NCBI RefSeq assembly: GCF_946222815.1
Contig: NZ_CAMJRK010000005.1
Coordinates: 1-36,934 of the forward strand
Reading direction: 5' to 3'
Length of the DNA stretch: 36,934 nucleotides
DNA from: an uncultured Leuconostoc sp.
GTDB taxonomy: Bacteria; Bacillota; Bacilli; Lactobacillales; Lactobacillaceae
The position numbers and the translations under genes are program-made. Positions within the stretch are counted from its first letter, which is position 1; the number at the start of each line of letters is the position of its first letter. The notes under the pieces are model-generated. The model searched no databases and was not told the DNA's origin. It was given only the letters and a program-made list of their open reading frames with translations. Of this stretch, positions 8,988 to 15,668 are shown piece after piece.

Positions 8988-9521
8988 TTAAAATAATAAT
9001 TTTTGTGCTTGTGTTAATAGCGTATTATCGTTTACGCCGTTTTGGTTGTTTATTTTTATTGCTTCTTGTATGGGTGTCCAGCGTATCGCCTCAATTTCTG
9101 AACTTTGGTAAACTAAGTTGGTTAACGATGCGTCAATACGCACTGCAAACCAGTCTTCAATCCAATCTGTATAATTAATCGAATTTATAAATTGTAGTCG
9201 ATCTGACGTTACCCTTAAATGTAATTCTTCTGATAATTCACGAATTAGAGCCTGCCTACTATTTTCGCCAGCCAAGGCAGATCCACCAGTAGCCACTGTC
9301 CATATACCCGGATAACTTATTTTATTAAATGATCGCTTTTGCATTAATACCTGACCATCATCATTCAAAATCAAAGCATTCACTACCAAGTGATACTCAC
9401 CAATACCGAGTTCTTGACCTCTTAAATGTTTACTCCCCGTTAATCGTCTATTGCCATCATAAATATCCCACACTTCACCTAATTTGTCTGCAGGTTCATC
9501 TTTGTTTAACAAAATCCACAT
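8988..9521 (-). CDS. NUDIX hydrolase (IPP-isomerase-like YfcD class)
   Basis: 177 aa. NUDIX box GSALAGENSRQALIRELSEEL fits Gx5Ex7REUxEEL; the preceding EVWDIYDGNRRLTG and GEYHLVVNALILNDDGQVLMQKRS are typical of NUDIX proteins annotated as isopentenyl-diphosphate delta-isomerase-like or YfcD. It likely hydrolyses a nucleoside-diphosphate-linked compound; the substrate is not predictable. The frame is open to 9581, but that extension runs through the phosphoketolase terminator. ATG 9521 has AGGAAAGG at good spacing and gives MWILLNKDEPADKLG, matching family N-termini. Confidence 0.85.
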   Translation of the reverse strand: MWILLNKDEPADKLGEVWDIYDGNRRLTGSKHLRGQELGIGEYHLVVNALILNDDGQVLMQKRSFNKISYPGIWTVATGGSALAGENSRQALIRELSEELHLRVTSDRLQFINSINYTDWIEDWFAVRIDASLTNLVYQSSEIEAIRWTPIQEAIKINNQNGVNDNTLLTQAQKLLF

Positions 9522-9552
9522 GCCTTTCCTAATTAAATTATAAAGACATAAA

Positions 9553-9584
9553 AAAGTGAACCAAACATATGCTTGGTTCACTTT
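9553..9584 (-). terminator. Rho-independent terminator after phosphoketolase
   Basis: Perfect 12-bp inverted repeat AAAGTGAACCAA / TTGGTTCACTTT with an 8-nt loop, followed on the minus strand by a T run (TTTTTATG). It lies 51 nt after the phosphoketolase stop codon and rules out the longer NUDIX reading frame. Confidence 0.9.
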
Positions 9585-9635
9585 ATTTACTAATAACTTA
9601 AATTATGCAATGACTAGTACGCCTCTAAAGTTAAA

Positions 9636-12089
9636 TTACTTTAAAGCTGACCAGTTCCAATCAGTAAATTCTGCAATATCGCGACCTTCGTTACGAGTAA
9701 CTTCGAAGTGCTTTGCCAATGTATCATCCATCTTAGCGATGAATGTATCAGCAGCAGCTTGATCAATTGTGCCGTTAGCTGACAAGATTTCTGCAGCTTC
9801 CTTAGCTTGGTGGAAACGATCCAAGTGTGAGTAAACACGCATGTCGTATGTCGTTGTGATGTCACCATCTTCACGGTAACCATGAACGTAAACATCACCC
9901 TTGAACTTGCGTTCGAAGAAGAATGATTCTACCAAGTTTTCGTAAGCGTGGAAGCCAAAGATAACTGGCTTATCAGCTTGGAAGTACTTGTTGAATTCTT
10001 CAGCAGATAATTCACGCTCATCGTTCATGTTAGGTTCTGACTTCTTTTGCAAACGGAGTAATTCAACAACGTTTACATAACGGAACTTAACTGCTGGGAA
10101 AGCTTGGTTAATCAACCACAAAGCTGCTAATGTTTCGATTGTTGGTTCTGTACCAGCAGATGCAAATGTAATATCAACATCACCAGAAGGTGCAGTAGAA
10201 GCCCAATCAATAATCTTCAAACCTTCGTTAGCCAATACATCGGCTTCATCAGCAGTAAACCATTGTTGACGTGGTTGCTTTGAAGCAATGATCAAGTTAA
10301 CTTTATGACGTTCTGAGAACGCACGATCTTGAACAGCTAACAATGAGTTACCATCGGCTGGCAAGTATTCGCGAATGAAGTTAGACTTCTTTTCAGCCAA
10401 ATGCGTCAACATACCTGGATCTTGGTGTGTGTAACCGTTGTGATCTTGTTGGAATGCAGTTGATGTTGCAATCAAGTTCAATGATGGATAGTCATTACGC
10501 CATGATTGTTCTGAAGCATGACGTAACCACTTGAAGTGTTGTGTGATCATAGTATCCACAACACGTAAGAATGATTCGTACGATGCAAAGATACCAACAC
10601 GACCAGTTAGCGTATAACCTTCTAGCCAACCTTCTGCTTGATGTTCTGACAATTGCGAGTCAATGATACGACCCTCAGGGCCAACATACTCATCATTTGG
10701 TGTCTTAACTTCTTCCATCCATTGACGGTTAGTTGTGTTAAAGAGGCTCCACAAACGGTTTGACATTGTTTCATCAGGACCAAATACACGGAAAGAAGTT
10801 GGGTTCAACTTCATAACTTCTTCCAAATAATTTGAAAGTGTTGTCATATCCATGTTTTGAGTCACTGCTTCAAATTCATGTCCACGACTTTCGTTAGTAA
10901 TATCGTTGGTGAATTGACGCCAGTCAGGCAAAGTCAAATCTTGTGCCTTAGCACCACGTGCACGGCCACCGTTAGCAATAGGGTTAGCTGACATACGCTT
11001 GTCGCCCTTAGGTGCAATAGCTTTCAATTCATCTTTTAGTGAACCATCAGCATTGAATAATTCTTCAGGCTTATATGAATTCATCCAGTCTTCGAATTGC
11101 TTCAATGTTGACAAATCATTTTGTTCCAAATTCAATGGTACTTGATGTGCACGGAATGAATTTTCAATTGGGTTACCCTTTTGATCGTGCGTTGGTCCAC
11201 CCCAACCCTTTGGCAAGCGTGCAATAATTACAGGCCATGCTGGGATTGTGCCATCTTCATATTTACCATTTTCACGTGCATCCTTTTGGATAGCTTGAAT
11301 GTCTTCAATAGCTTGGTCAAAGACATGAGCAGCTAATTCGTGATATGCTGTGTAATCATGAATGTCATCGTTTTCAATAAAGCGTGGTGAGTATCCCAAA
11401 CCTTCAAAGAACTTTGTGATTTCTTCATGACTCATACGTGAAAAAATAGTAGGGTTTGAAATTTTAAAGCCGTTCAAATCCAAAATTGGCAATACAGCAC
11501 CATCATTCTTGGCTGACAAGAACTTTGTTGAGTGCCATGAAGTCATTGATGGGCCTGTTTCGGCTTCTCCATCACCAACAACAGCAAATGCGATCTGTTC
11601 TGGATTATCCAAAACTGCACCGAATGCGTGTGATAATGAGTAACCTAATTCGCCACCTTCATGCAATGAACCAGGTGTTTGAGCTGTCATGTGCGATCCG
11701 ATTCCACCAGGGAATGAGAAACGCTTGAACAAACGACTCATACCTTCTAAATCTTGTGTGATTTCTGGGTAATCTTCAGTATATTCACCATCTAAATAGG
11801 CGTTAGTAACCATCACTTGACCACCGTGACCAGGACCACCAATATAGAACATGTTCAAATCATACTTATTGATCAAACGATTTGCATGAGCATACAAGAA
11901 TGTTTGTCCTGAGATTGTTCCCCAGTGACCAATTGGCTTAACTTTAACGTCTTCTGCTTCAATTGGTGTGTTAGTAACTGAGAACAAAGGGTTGCTCTTC
12001 AAGAAGATCATCCCTGCTGACAAATAGTTGGTAGCACGCCACCACTTATCAACGAGTCCTAAGTACTCTTTTGAATTAAAATCTACCAT
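9636..12089 (-). CDS. xpkA: Xylulose-5-phosphate/fructose-6-phosphate phosphoketolase
   Basis: 817 aa, the usual phosphoketolase size. It splits xylulose 5-phosphate (or fructose 6-phosphate) with phosphate into acetyl phosphate and glyceraldehyde 3-phosphate (or erythrose 4-phosphate), the central step of heterolactic fermentation. Family regions: N-terminal GHWGTISGQTFLYAHANRLI and GGPGHGGQVMVTNAYLDG, TPP/Mg-binding VVGDGEAETGPS, SFRAHQVPL, and C-terminal YVNVVELLRLQKKSEP. AGGAG precedes ATG 12089. It has its own promoter and terminator, so it is monocistronic. Codons look strongly biased (for example GGTNNN, GAAGAT, AACTTC-rich runs), as expected for a highly expressed glycolytic enzyme. 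Specificity for X5P versus F6P cannot be read here. Confidence 0.97.
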   Translation of the reverse strand: MVDFNSKEYLGLVDKWWRATNYLSAGMIFLKSNPLFSVTNTPIEAEDVKVKPIGHWGTISGQTFLYAHANRLINKYDLNMFYIGGPGHGGQVMVTNAYLDGEYTEDYPEITQDLEGMSRLFKRFSFPGGIGSHMTAQTPGSLHEGGELGYSLSHAFGAVLDNPEQIAFAVVGDGEAETGPSMTSWHSTKFLSAKNDGAVLPILDLNGFKISNPTIFSRMSHEEITKFFEGLGYSPRFIENDDIHDYTAYHELAAHVFDQAIEDIQAIQKDARENGKYEDGTIPAWPVIIARLPKGWGGPTHDQKGNPIENSFRAHQVPLNLEQNDLSTLKQFEDWMNSYKPEELFNADGSLKDELKAIAPKGDKRMSANPIANGGRARGAKAQDLTLPDWRQFTNDITNESRGHEFEAVTQNMDMTTLSNYLEEVMKLNPTSFRVFGPDETMSNRLWSLFNTTNRQWMEEVKTPNDEYVGPEGRIIDSQLSEHQAEGWLEGYTLTGRVGIFASYESFLRVVDTMITQHFKWLRHASEQSWRNDYPSLNLIATSTAFQQDHNGYTHQDPGMLTHLAEKKSNFIREYLPADGNSLLAVQDRAFSERHKVNLIIASKQPRQQWFTADEADVLANEGLKIIDWASTAPSGDVDITFASAGTEPTIETLAALWLINQAFPAVKFRYVNVVELLRLQKKSEPNMNDERELSAEEFNKYFQADKPVIFGFHAYENLVESFFFERKFKGDVYVHGYREDGDITTTYDMRVYSHLDRFHQAKEAAEILSANGTIDQAAADTFIAKMDDTLAKHFEVTRNEGRDIAEFTDWNWSALK

Positions 12090-12158
12090 GAGATTTAATA
12101 CTCCTTATTTTTTGAGAGAATCGTAAACCGCGAACTTTTCTCCGTTATTTACTCTTAC

Positions 12159-12187
12159 AGTATAACTGATTATCATTTTTTGTTCAA
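12159..12187 (-). promoter_or_regulatory. Predicted xpkA promoter
   Basis: Minus strand TTGAAC (-35, 12182-12187), 17-nt spacer, TATACT (-10, 12159-12164), roughly 60 nt upstream of the start-site region and about 70 nt from the ATG. Near-consensus sigma-A promoter, as expected for a major metabolic gene. Confidence 0.8.
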
Positions 12188-12201
12188 GTGAAAAGCTTGA
12201 A
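12183..12201. promoter_or_regulatory. Inverted repeat over the xpkA -35 region
   Basis: TTCAAG-TGAAAAG-CTTGAA, 6-bp arms with a 7-nt spacer, overlapping the -35 hexamer. Its position suits a repressor or activator site. No family assignment is made; it does not match the cre consensus. Confidence 0.4.
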
Positions 12202-12243
12202 TTGGTTACGGCCTGTTTAGGGTTTGGTTGGTTCTATATAATC

Positions 12244-12259
12244 ATTGGTACGACCCAAT
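12244..12259. promoter_or_regulatory. GntR-type half-symmetric site upstream of xpkA
   Basis: ATTGGTACGACCCAAT: 16-bp imperfect inverted repeat (one mismatch between ATTGGT and CCCAAT). It resembles the HutC/NagR-type operator ATTGGT-N4-ACCAAT and shares ATTGG/CCAAT arms with the site at 13102-13116 next to gntR. It lies about 57 bp upstream of the xpkA -35 box, between gntR and xpkA. Confidence 0.4.
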
Positions 12260-12298
12260 CATAAAATAAAATCACTGGTTATACTATTAATCCAACAA

Positions 12299-12330
12299 AA
12301 AATAGTCACACTTTATACGGTGACTATTTT
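12299..12330 (-). terminator. Rho-independent terminator after gntR
   Basis: Perfect 11-bp inverted repeat AAAATAGTCAC / GTGACTATTTT with a 10-nt loop, followed on the minus strand by TTTTTTG. The proximal arm touches the gntR stop codon (12330-12332). Confidence 0.88.
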
Positions 12331-13061
12331 CATTCAGCATCAAGGCTGACAAAGGCATTATATCGTAAATATTTGTAGTGCAACCGCATCGTAGAAAACT
12401 CTAAAGGCGTCCCATCATCCATGAAAAAAATACCTTCCATGATGCCTACCGGTTCATTTGCTTTAAGTTCCAATAATTTTTGATCTTCAGAGGTTGATGG
12501 TTCAGCCATAATTGTCATAAAGGATTTTGTCACCGTACGATGTTTAGTGTTTTCAATGTACTCATACACTGATCCAGAGACAATTTCTTTATTCAAACCT
12601 GGCACAACGGCAATTGGCACATACCCACGCTCAATCATAAATGGTTCACCTGCTAATCGACGCAATCGCTTGATTTCATAAACAAAATCGCCATCATTTA
12701 AAAATAACGCCTGTTGTTGCTCTGGTGTCGCCGCCACAACTTGAAAGTCGAGTAATTCAATACTTGGTGCTTGACCATCCACACGAAAAGAGTCTGATAC
12801 GCCAAGGTTTGACCCTTCATGTTGAAAAATAGCATTATTCTTCAAATAAAGTGGATTGACAAATGTGCCACTCCCACGTTTTTTAAAAATAACTCCCTGT
12901 TGTACTAAAACATTAAGCGCACGCTTAATCGATGAGCGTGAGACAGCATATTGTTCAGCTAATGAACGCTCATCTGGTAGTTTTAGATTTGGAAATTCAC
13001 CTTGATAAATTTTTTGTTTTAAATCCGCTTGTATGGTTACATAAATCGCTTCTGACATCAT
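12330..13061 (-). CDS. GntR-family transcriptional regulator, HutC/UTRA subfamily
   Basis: 243 aa. N-terminal winged helix (about 1-75: LPDERSLAEQYAVSRSSIKRALNVLVQQGVIFKKRGSGTFV spans it in pieces such as YAVSRSSIKRAL) and a C-terminal UTRA effector domain (EPFMIERGYVPIAVVPGL ... GTPLEFSTMRLHYKYLRY). Such repressors (NagR, TreR, GmuR, FrlR) bind sugar phosphates or related small ligands; the ligand is unknown here. The start is fixed by the HTH, yet there is no Shine-Dalgarno and the predicted -10 box (TATACT, 13069-13074) is only 7 nt from the ATG, pointing to a leaderless mRNA. A near-consensus GntR palindrome lies in its promoter (autoregulation). The C-terminus is LDAE. Confidence 0.92.
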   Translation of the reverse strand: MMSEAIYVTIQADLKQKIYQGEFPNLKLPDERSLAEQYAVSRSSIKRALNVLVQQGVIFKKRGSGTFVNPLYLKNNAIFQHEGSNLGVSDSFRVDGQAPSIELLDFQVVAATPEQQQALFLNDGDFVYEIKRLRRLAGEPFMIERGYVPIAVVPGLNKEIVSGSVYEYIENTKHRTVTKSFMTIMAEPSTSEDQKLLELKANEPVGIMEGIFFMDDGTPLEFSTMRLHYKYLRYNAFVSLDAE

Positions 13062-13068
13062 GTAAAAT

Positions 13069-13097
13069 AGTATACCATATACTGGTCTGACCAGTAA
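13069..13097 (-). promoter_or_regulatory. Predicted gntR promoter, probably leaderless
   Basis: Extended -10 TGG-TATACT (hexamer 13069-13074), 17-nt spacer, weak -35 TTACTG (13092-13097). Only 7 nt separate the -10 from the ATG at 13061, so transcription would begin at or within about a base of the start codon. Confidence 0.55.
13080..13096. promoter_or_regulatory. GntR operator candidate
   Basis: Perfect palindrome TACTGGTC-T-GACCAGTA (8-bp arms, 1-nt centre). It closely resembles the DasR/NagR-type operator (ACTGGTCTAGACCA class) bound by HutC-subfamily GntR proteins. It covers the -35 and most of the spacer of the gntR promoter, which implies autorepression. Confidence 0.75.
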
Positions 13098-13101
13098 CTA
13101 T

Positions 13102-13116
13102 ATTGGTGGTGCCAAT
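13102..13116. promoter_or_regulatory. Second ATTGG/CCAAT inverted repeat between gntR and ybaK
   Basis: ATTGG-TGGTG-CCAAT, 5-bp arms. It falls in the spacer of the predicted ybaK promoter (-10 TAAAAT at 13123-13128), so a regulator bound here would act on the plus-strand gene. It could be a secondary site for the adjacent GntR protein. Confidence 0.4.
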
Positions 13117-13122
13117 TTGTGG

Positions 13123-13128
13123 TAAAAT
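13123..13128 (+). promoter_or_regulatory. -10 element of the ybaK promoter
   Basis: Extended -10 TGG-TAAAAT with no good -35, 9 nt before the ATG at 13138. There is no Shine-Dalgarno in the interval, so this mRNA would also be leaderless or nearly so. Confidence 0.45.
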
Positions 13129-13137
13129 AAAATCATT

Positions 13138-13638
13138 ATGGCAAAGAAAAAAATAAAAAAAACACTTCCCGAACAAATAATGGATAAACATGGTCTGACT
13201 TACGAACCGTTGGTACTCAATATTTTGGATAAGTCTGAACAAGAACGCGATAAAATACTAAGCACTTATCATGTCGTGCACAATGATATTTACAAAACTT
13301 TAGCCGCTTCAGGTGATAGAACCGGTCCATTAGTAGCCGTTTTGCCAATTACAAAACAGTTATCAATGAAAAAGCTTGCCGCAGCTTCTGGCAATAAAAA
13401 AGTAACAATGCTACCGCTTAAGGATCTACAAAAAACGACCGGTTATGTTCATGGTGCTAACAATCCAATAGGTATTTGGCAAAATAAGCACTTTCCTATA
13501 TATATTGACGCCACAGCTAAGGGCGCTGCGTACTTTTTAGTTAGTGGCGGTGAGCTTGGCCGTTCAGATAAAACTAACCCAAATGACGTTGCAAAATTAA
13601 TCAACTCACCTTTTGTCGACTTACTAGAACATGATTGA
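13138..13638 (+). CDS. ybaK: YbaK/EbsC-family Cys-tRNA(Pro)/aminoacyl-tRNA deacylase
   Basis: 166 aa. Trans-editing factor of the YbaK/ProX family, which hydrolyses mischarged Cys-tRNA(Pro) in the cytoplasm. N-terminal KKTLPEQIMDKHGLTYEP, central DIYKTLAASGDRTGPLVAVLP with the family's catalytic Lys (YKTL), then KKLAAASGNKKVTML and the glycine-rich YVHGANNPIGI and ISGGELG-like VSGGELGRS. Divergent from gntR across 76 bp that holds two palindromes. No ribosome site precedes ATG 13138, and the next ATG (codon 15) has none either, so leaderless initiation is likely. It ends just before a terminator shared with dnaB. Confidence 0.9.
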   Translation: MAKKKIKKTLPEQIMDKHGLTYEPLVLNILDKSEQERDKILSTYHVVHNDIYKTLAASGDRTGPLVAVLPITKQLSMKKLAAASGNKKVTMLPLKDLQKTTGYVHGANNPIGIWQNKHFPIYIDATAKGAAYFLVSGGELGRSDKTNPNDVAKLINSPFVDLLEHD

Positions 13639-13647
13639 TTACCGTAC

Positions 13648-13678
13648 AAAAAAAGTGAGAAATTATCTCACTTTTTTT
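13648..13678. terminator. Bidirectional terminator between ybaK and dnaB
   Basis: Perfect 13-bp inverted repeat with A run on the left and T run on the right (AAAAAAAGTGAGA / TCTCACTTTTTTT, 5-nt loop). It lies between convergent ybaK (plus) and dnaB (minus) and works as a terminator on both strands. Confidence 0.93.
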
Positions 13679-13679
13679 A

Positions 13680-15146
13680 TTACCAACCATTACTACCATT
13701 ATGGCCAGCATTGGGATCATCACGAAACAATGGTGCCATTGGGCTAAATTTAAATGTCGGCTTATTAAACATCAATGTTGCTGTACCACGTGCCCCCGCA
13801 CGATTTTTTTCTAAAATAACTTCAATAGGTACCGCCTCTTCTTCATCTCGCGGATCATTGTTGCCTTCATCTTCCCCACCTTCATTACGATAATAATCAT
13901 CTCGATATAAAAAGGCAACAATGTCAGCATCTTGTTCAATCGAACCAGACTCACGTAAATCAGATAACACTGGTCGTTTATCATTTCGCTGTTCAACGCC
14001 ACGACTCAACTGTGCCAATGCCAAAATAGGTGTATGTAATTCTTTTGCAAGCTTTTTGATTGATCTCGAAACTTCTGAAACAGCCTGTTGTCGGCTTTCT
14101 TTGTTATTTGATTCAATTAAACCAAGATAATCAATAATCACCATGCCTAATGGATGCGGATTATTAACACGTTGGTCTGCTGTCATATCATTAACAATAT
14201 CTTTTTCCAATTTACGTAATTTAGCGCTAATTTGATTAATTTTAATTCCTGGTGTATCGTCAAGATAAATTTGCATATTAGCTAACGACTGCATTGCCAA
14301 CGTCAATGACTGCCAATCTTCTTGTGTCATTTGACCCGTTGTTAAATGGTTTGAATCAATAGCACCTTCCGCAGCGACTAAACGTGTTACTAAATCAACA
14401 GCACCCATCTCTAGGCTAAATACAACGACCGGCACTTGTTCAGCTTTAGCAACATTCTTTGCAATATTCAAAACAAATGCTGTTTTACCAACAGCAGGCC
14501 GAGCACCCAGCACAACCATCTGATCTTCTCTAAAACCATGTGTTAGTTTATCAAGTTCTGGATAACCAGTTGCTAAGCCAACGACATCATTGTCATTTTC
14601 AACAGCATTATCTAAATTAGATTGGAATTCTTGTAACACATCTTTAATTTTTTGAAAATCTGCATCCCCACGATTTTCGGCTAGACCATCTAAGTTACGA
14701 TTAAGTGCATCTAAAATATCTTCACTTGGTTCTGCCGCATCGTAGGCTAATGACATACTTCTTGTTAATGTATCAATCATACGACGCAAAATTGCTTTTT
14801 CACGCACAATATTAGCATAATGCTTAAGGTTAGCAGAAGATGCAGATGATTCAGATATTTCCGCTAAATAGGCCATACCGCCAATATTATCAAGTTGCTG
14901 CATGCTATTTAGCTTGTCTTGCAATGTCAACATATCAATTGGCCGTTGCTCATCAATTAATTGTTGCATTGCTTTAAAAATAGTTTGATGCGCTTGCCTA
15001 TAAAAGTCATCGGCTTCTATAATAGCATTTGCTTCTACCATAGCATTATCTGATTTCACATCGAAGAAAATAGCACCGAGTACCGCACGTTCCGCATCAA
15101 CATCGTGTGGCACTCGCCTATATTCGTATGAACCCGGATTGTCCAT
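13680..15146 (-). CDS. dnaB: Replicative DNA helicase DnaB (Bacillus DnaC)
   Basis: 488 aa. Hexameric 5'-3' helicase at the replication fork. N-terminal DnaB_N domain (about 12-115, PHDVDAERAVLGAIFFD), linker, then RecA-like ATPase with Walker A GARPAVGKTAFVLNIA, Walker B GMVIIDYLGLIE, and H4/arginine-finger region DLRESGSIEQDADIVAFLYR with EKNRAGARGTATLMF. GAGGG precedes ATG 15146, inside the end of rplI (2-nt gap between the genes). Last gene of gdpP-rplI-dnaB, closed by the terminator at 13648-13678. The acidic insertion GGEDEGNNDPRDEEEA near residues 425-445 is normal in Gram-positive DnaB. Confidence 0.97.
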   Translation of the reverse strand: MDNPGSYEYRRVPHDVDAERAVLGAIFFDVKSDNAMVEANAIIEADDFYRQAHQTIFKAMQQLIDEQRPIDMLTLQDKLNSMQQLDNIGGMAYLAEISESSASSANLKHYANIVREKAILRRMIDTLTRSMSLAYDAAEPSEDILDALNRNLDGLAENRGDADFQKIKDVLQEFQSNLDNAVENDNDVVGLATGYPELDKLTHGFREDQMVVLGARPAVGKTAFVLNIAKNVAKAEQVPVVVFSLEMGAVDLVTRLVAAEGAIDSNHLTTGQMTQEDWQSLTLAMQSLANMQIYLDDTPGIKINQISAKLRKLEKDIVNDMTADQRVNNPHPLGMVIIDYLGLIESNNKESRQQAVSEVSRSIKKLAKELHTPILALAQLSRGVEQRNDKRPVLSDLRESGSIEQDADIVAFLYRDDYYRNEGGEDEGNNDPRDEEEAVPIEVILEKNRAGARGTATLMFNKPTFKFSPMAPLFRDDPNAGHNGSNGW

Positions 15147-15148
15147 AT

Positions 15149-15601
15149 TTAACCCTCACTAACATGAACACGCAAGTTTGCCGTTACTTCACGATGCAAT
15201 TTTAGCGGCACATCTGTATAGCCGAGCGAATGAATAGGTTGGTTTAAGACTAACTTTCGCTTATCTACTTTGAGCTGTTTTTGATCTGCTAATGCTATCA
15301 CAATTTGTTTTGTTGATACTGCACCAAATAAACGGCCATCAGTTCCTGACTTACCTGTTAATTCAACAACAAATTTCTCATCTTCAATTTTTTCTTTTAA
15401 CGTTTGTGCCTCAGCTAGTGATTCTGCTGCAGCTTTATCTTCAGCTTTTTGACGGCCTTTTACAGCGCCTAAATTTTTTCCCGTAGCTGGTTCAGCTTTT
15501 TTGTTTTTAATCAAAAAATTATTCGCATAACCATCAGGCACTTCTTTAATTTCGCCTTTTTTACCACGGCCCTTAACGTCTTCTAAAAATACAACTCTCA
15601 T
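15149..15601 (-). CDS. rplI: 50S ribosomal protein L9
   Basis: 150 aa. N-terminal L9 domain MRVVFLEDVKGRGKKGEI and VPDGYANNFLIKNKKAEPA, central helix, C-terminal domain with GRLFGAVSTKQI. The frame is open to 15637, but ATG 15601 has a strong GGAGG and gives the standard N-terminus and length. Between gdpP (31 nt upstream after correction: 67 nt) and dnaB (2 nt), the classic Firmicute order. Confidence 0.97.
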   Translation of the reverse strand: MRVVFLEDVKGRGKKGEIKEVPDGYANNFLIKNKKAEPATGKNLGAVKGRQKAEDKAAAESLAEAQTLKEKIEDEKFVVELTGKSGTDGRLFGAVSTKQIVIALADQKQLKVDKRKLVLNQPIHSLGYTDVPLKLHREVTANLRVHVSEG

Positions 15602-15668
15602 ATACTTATCCTCCAAATTTATTATAGTTAACACCAATACGTTTGCAACCGGAACCTATTAAAATAAG

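Noticed and set aside
9522..9581. Longer N-terminus for the NUDIX protein
   Set aside because: The extension is translated from the phosphoketolase terminator hairpin; ATG 9521 has its own AGGAAAGG.
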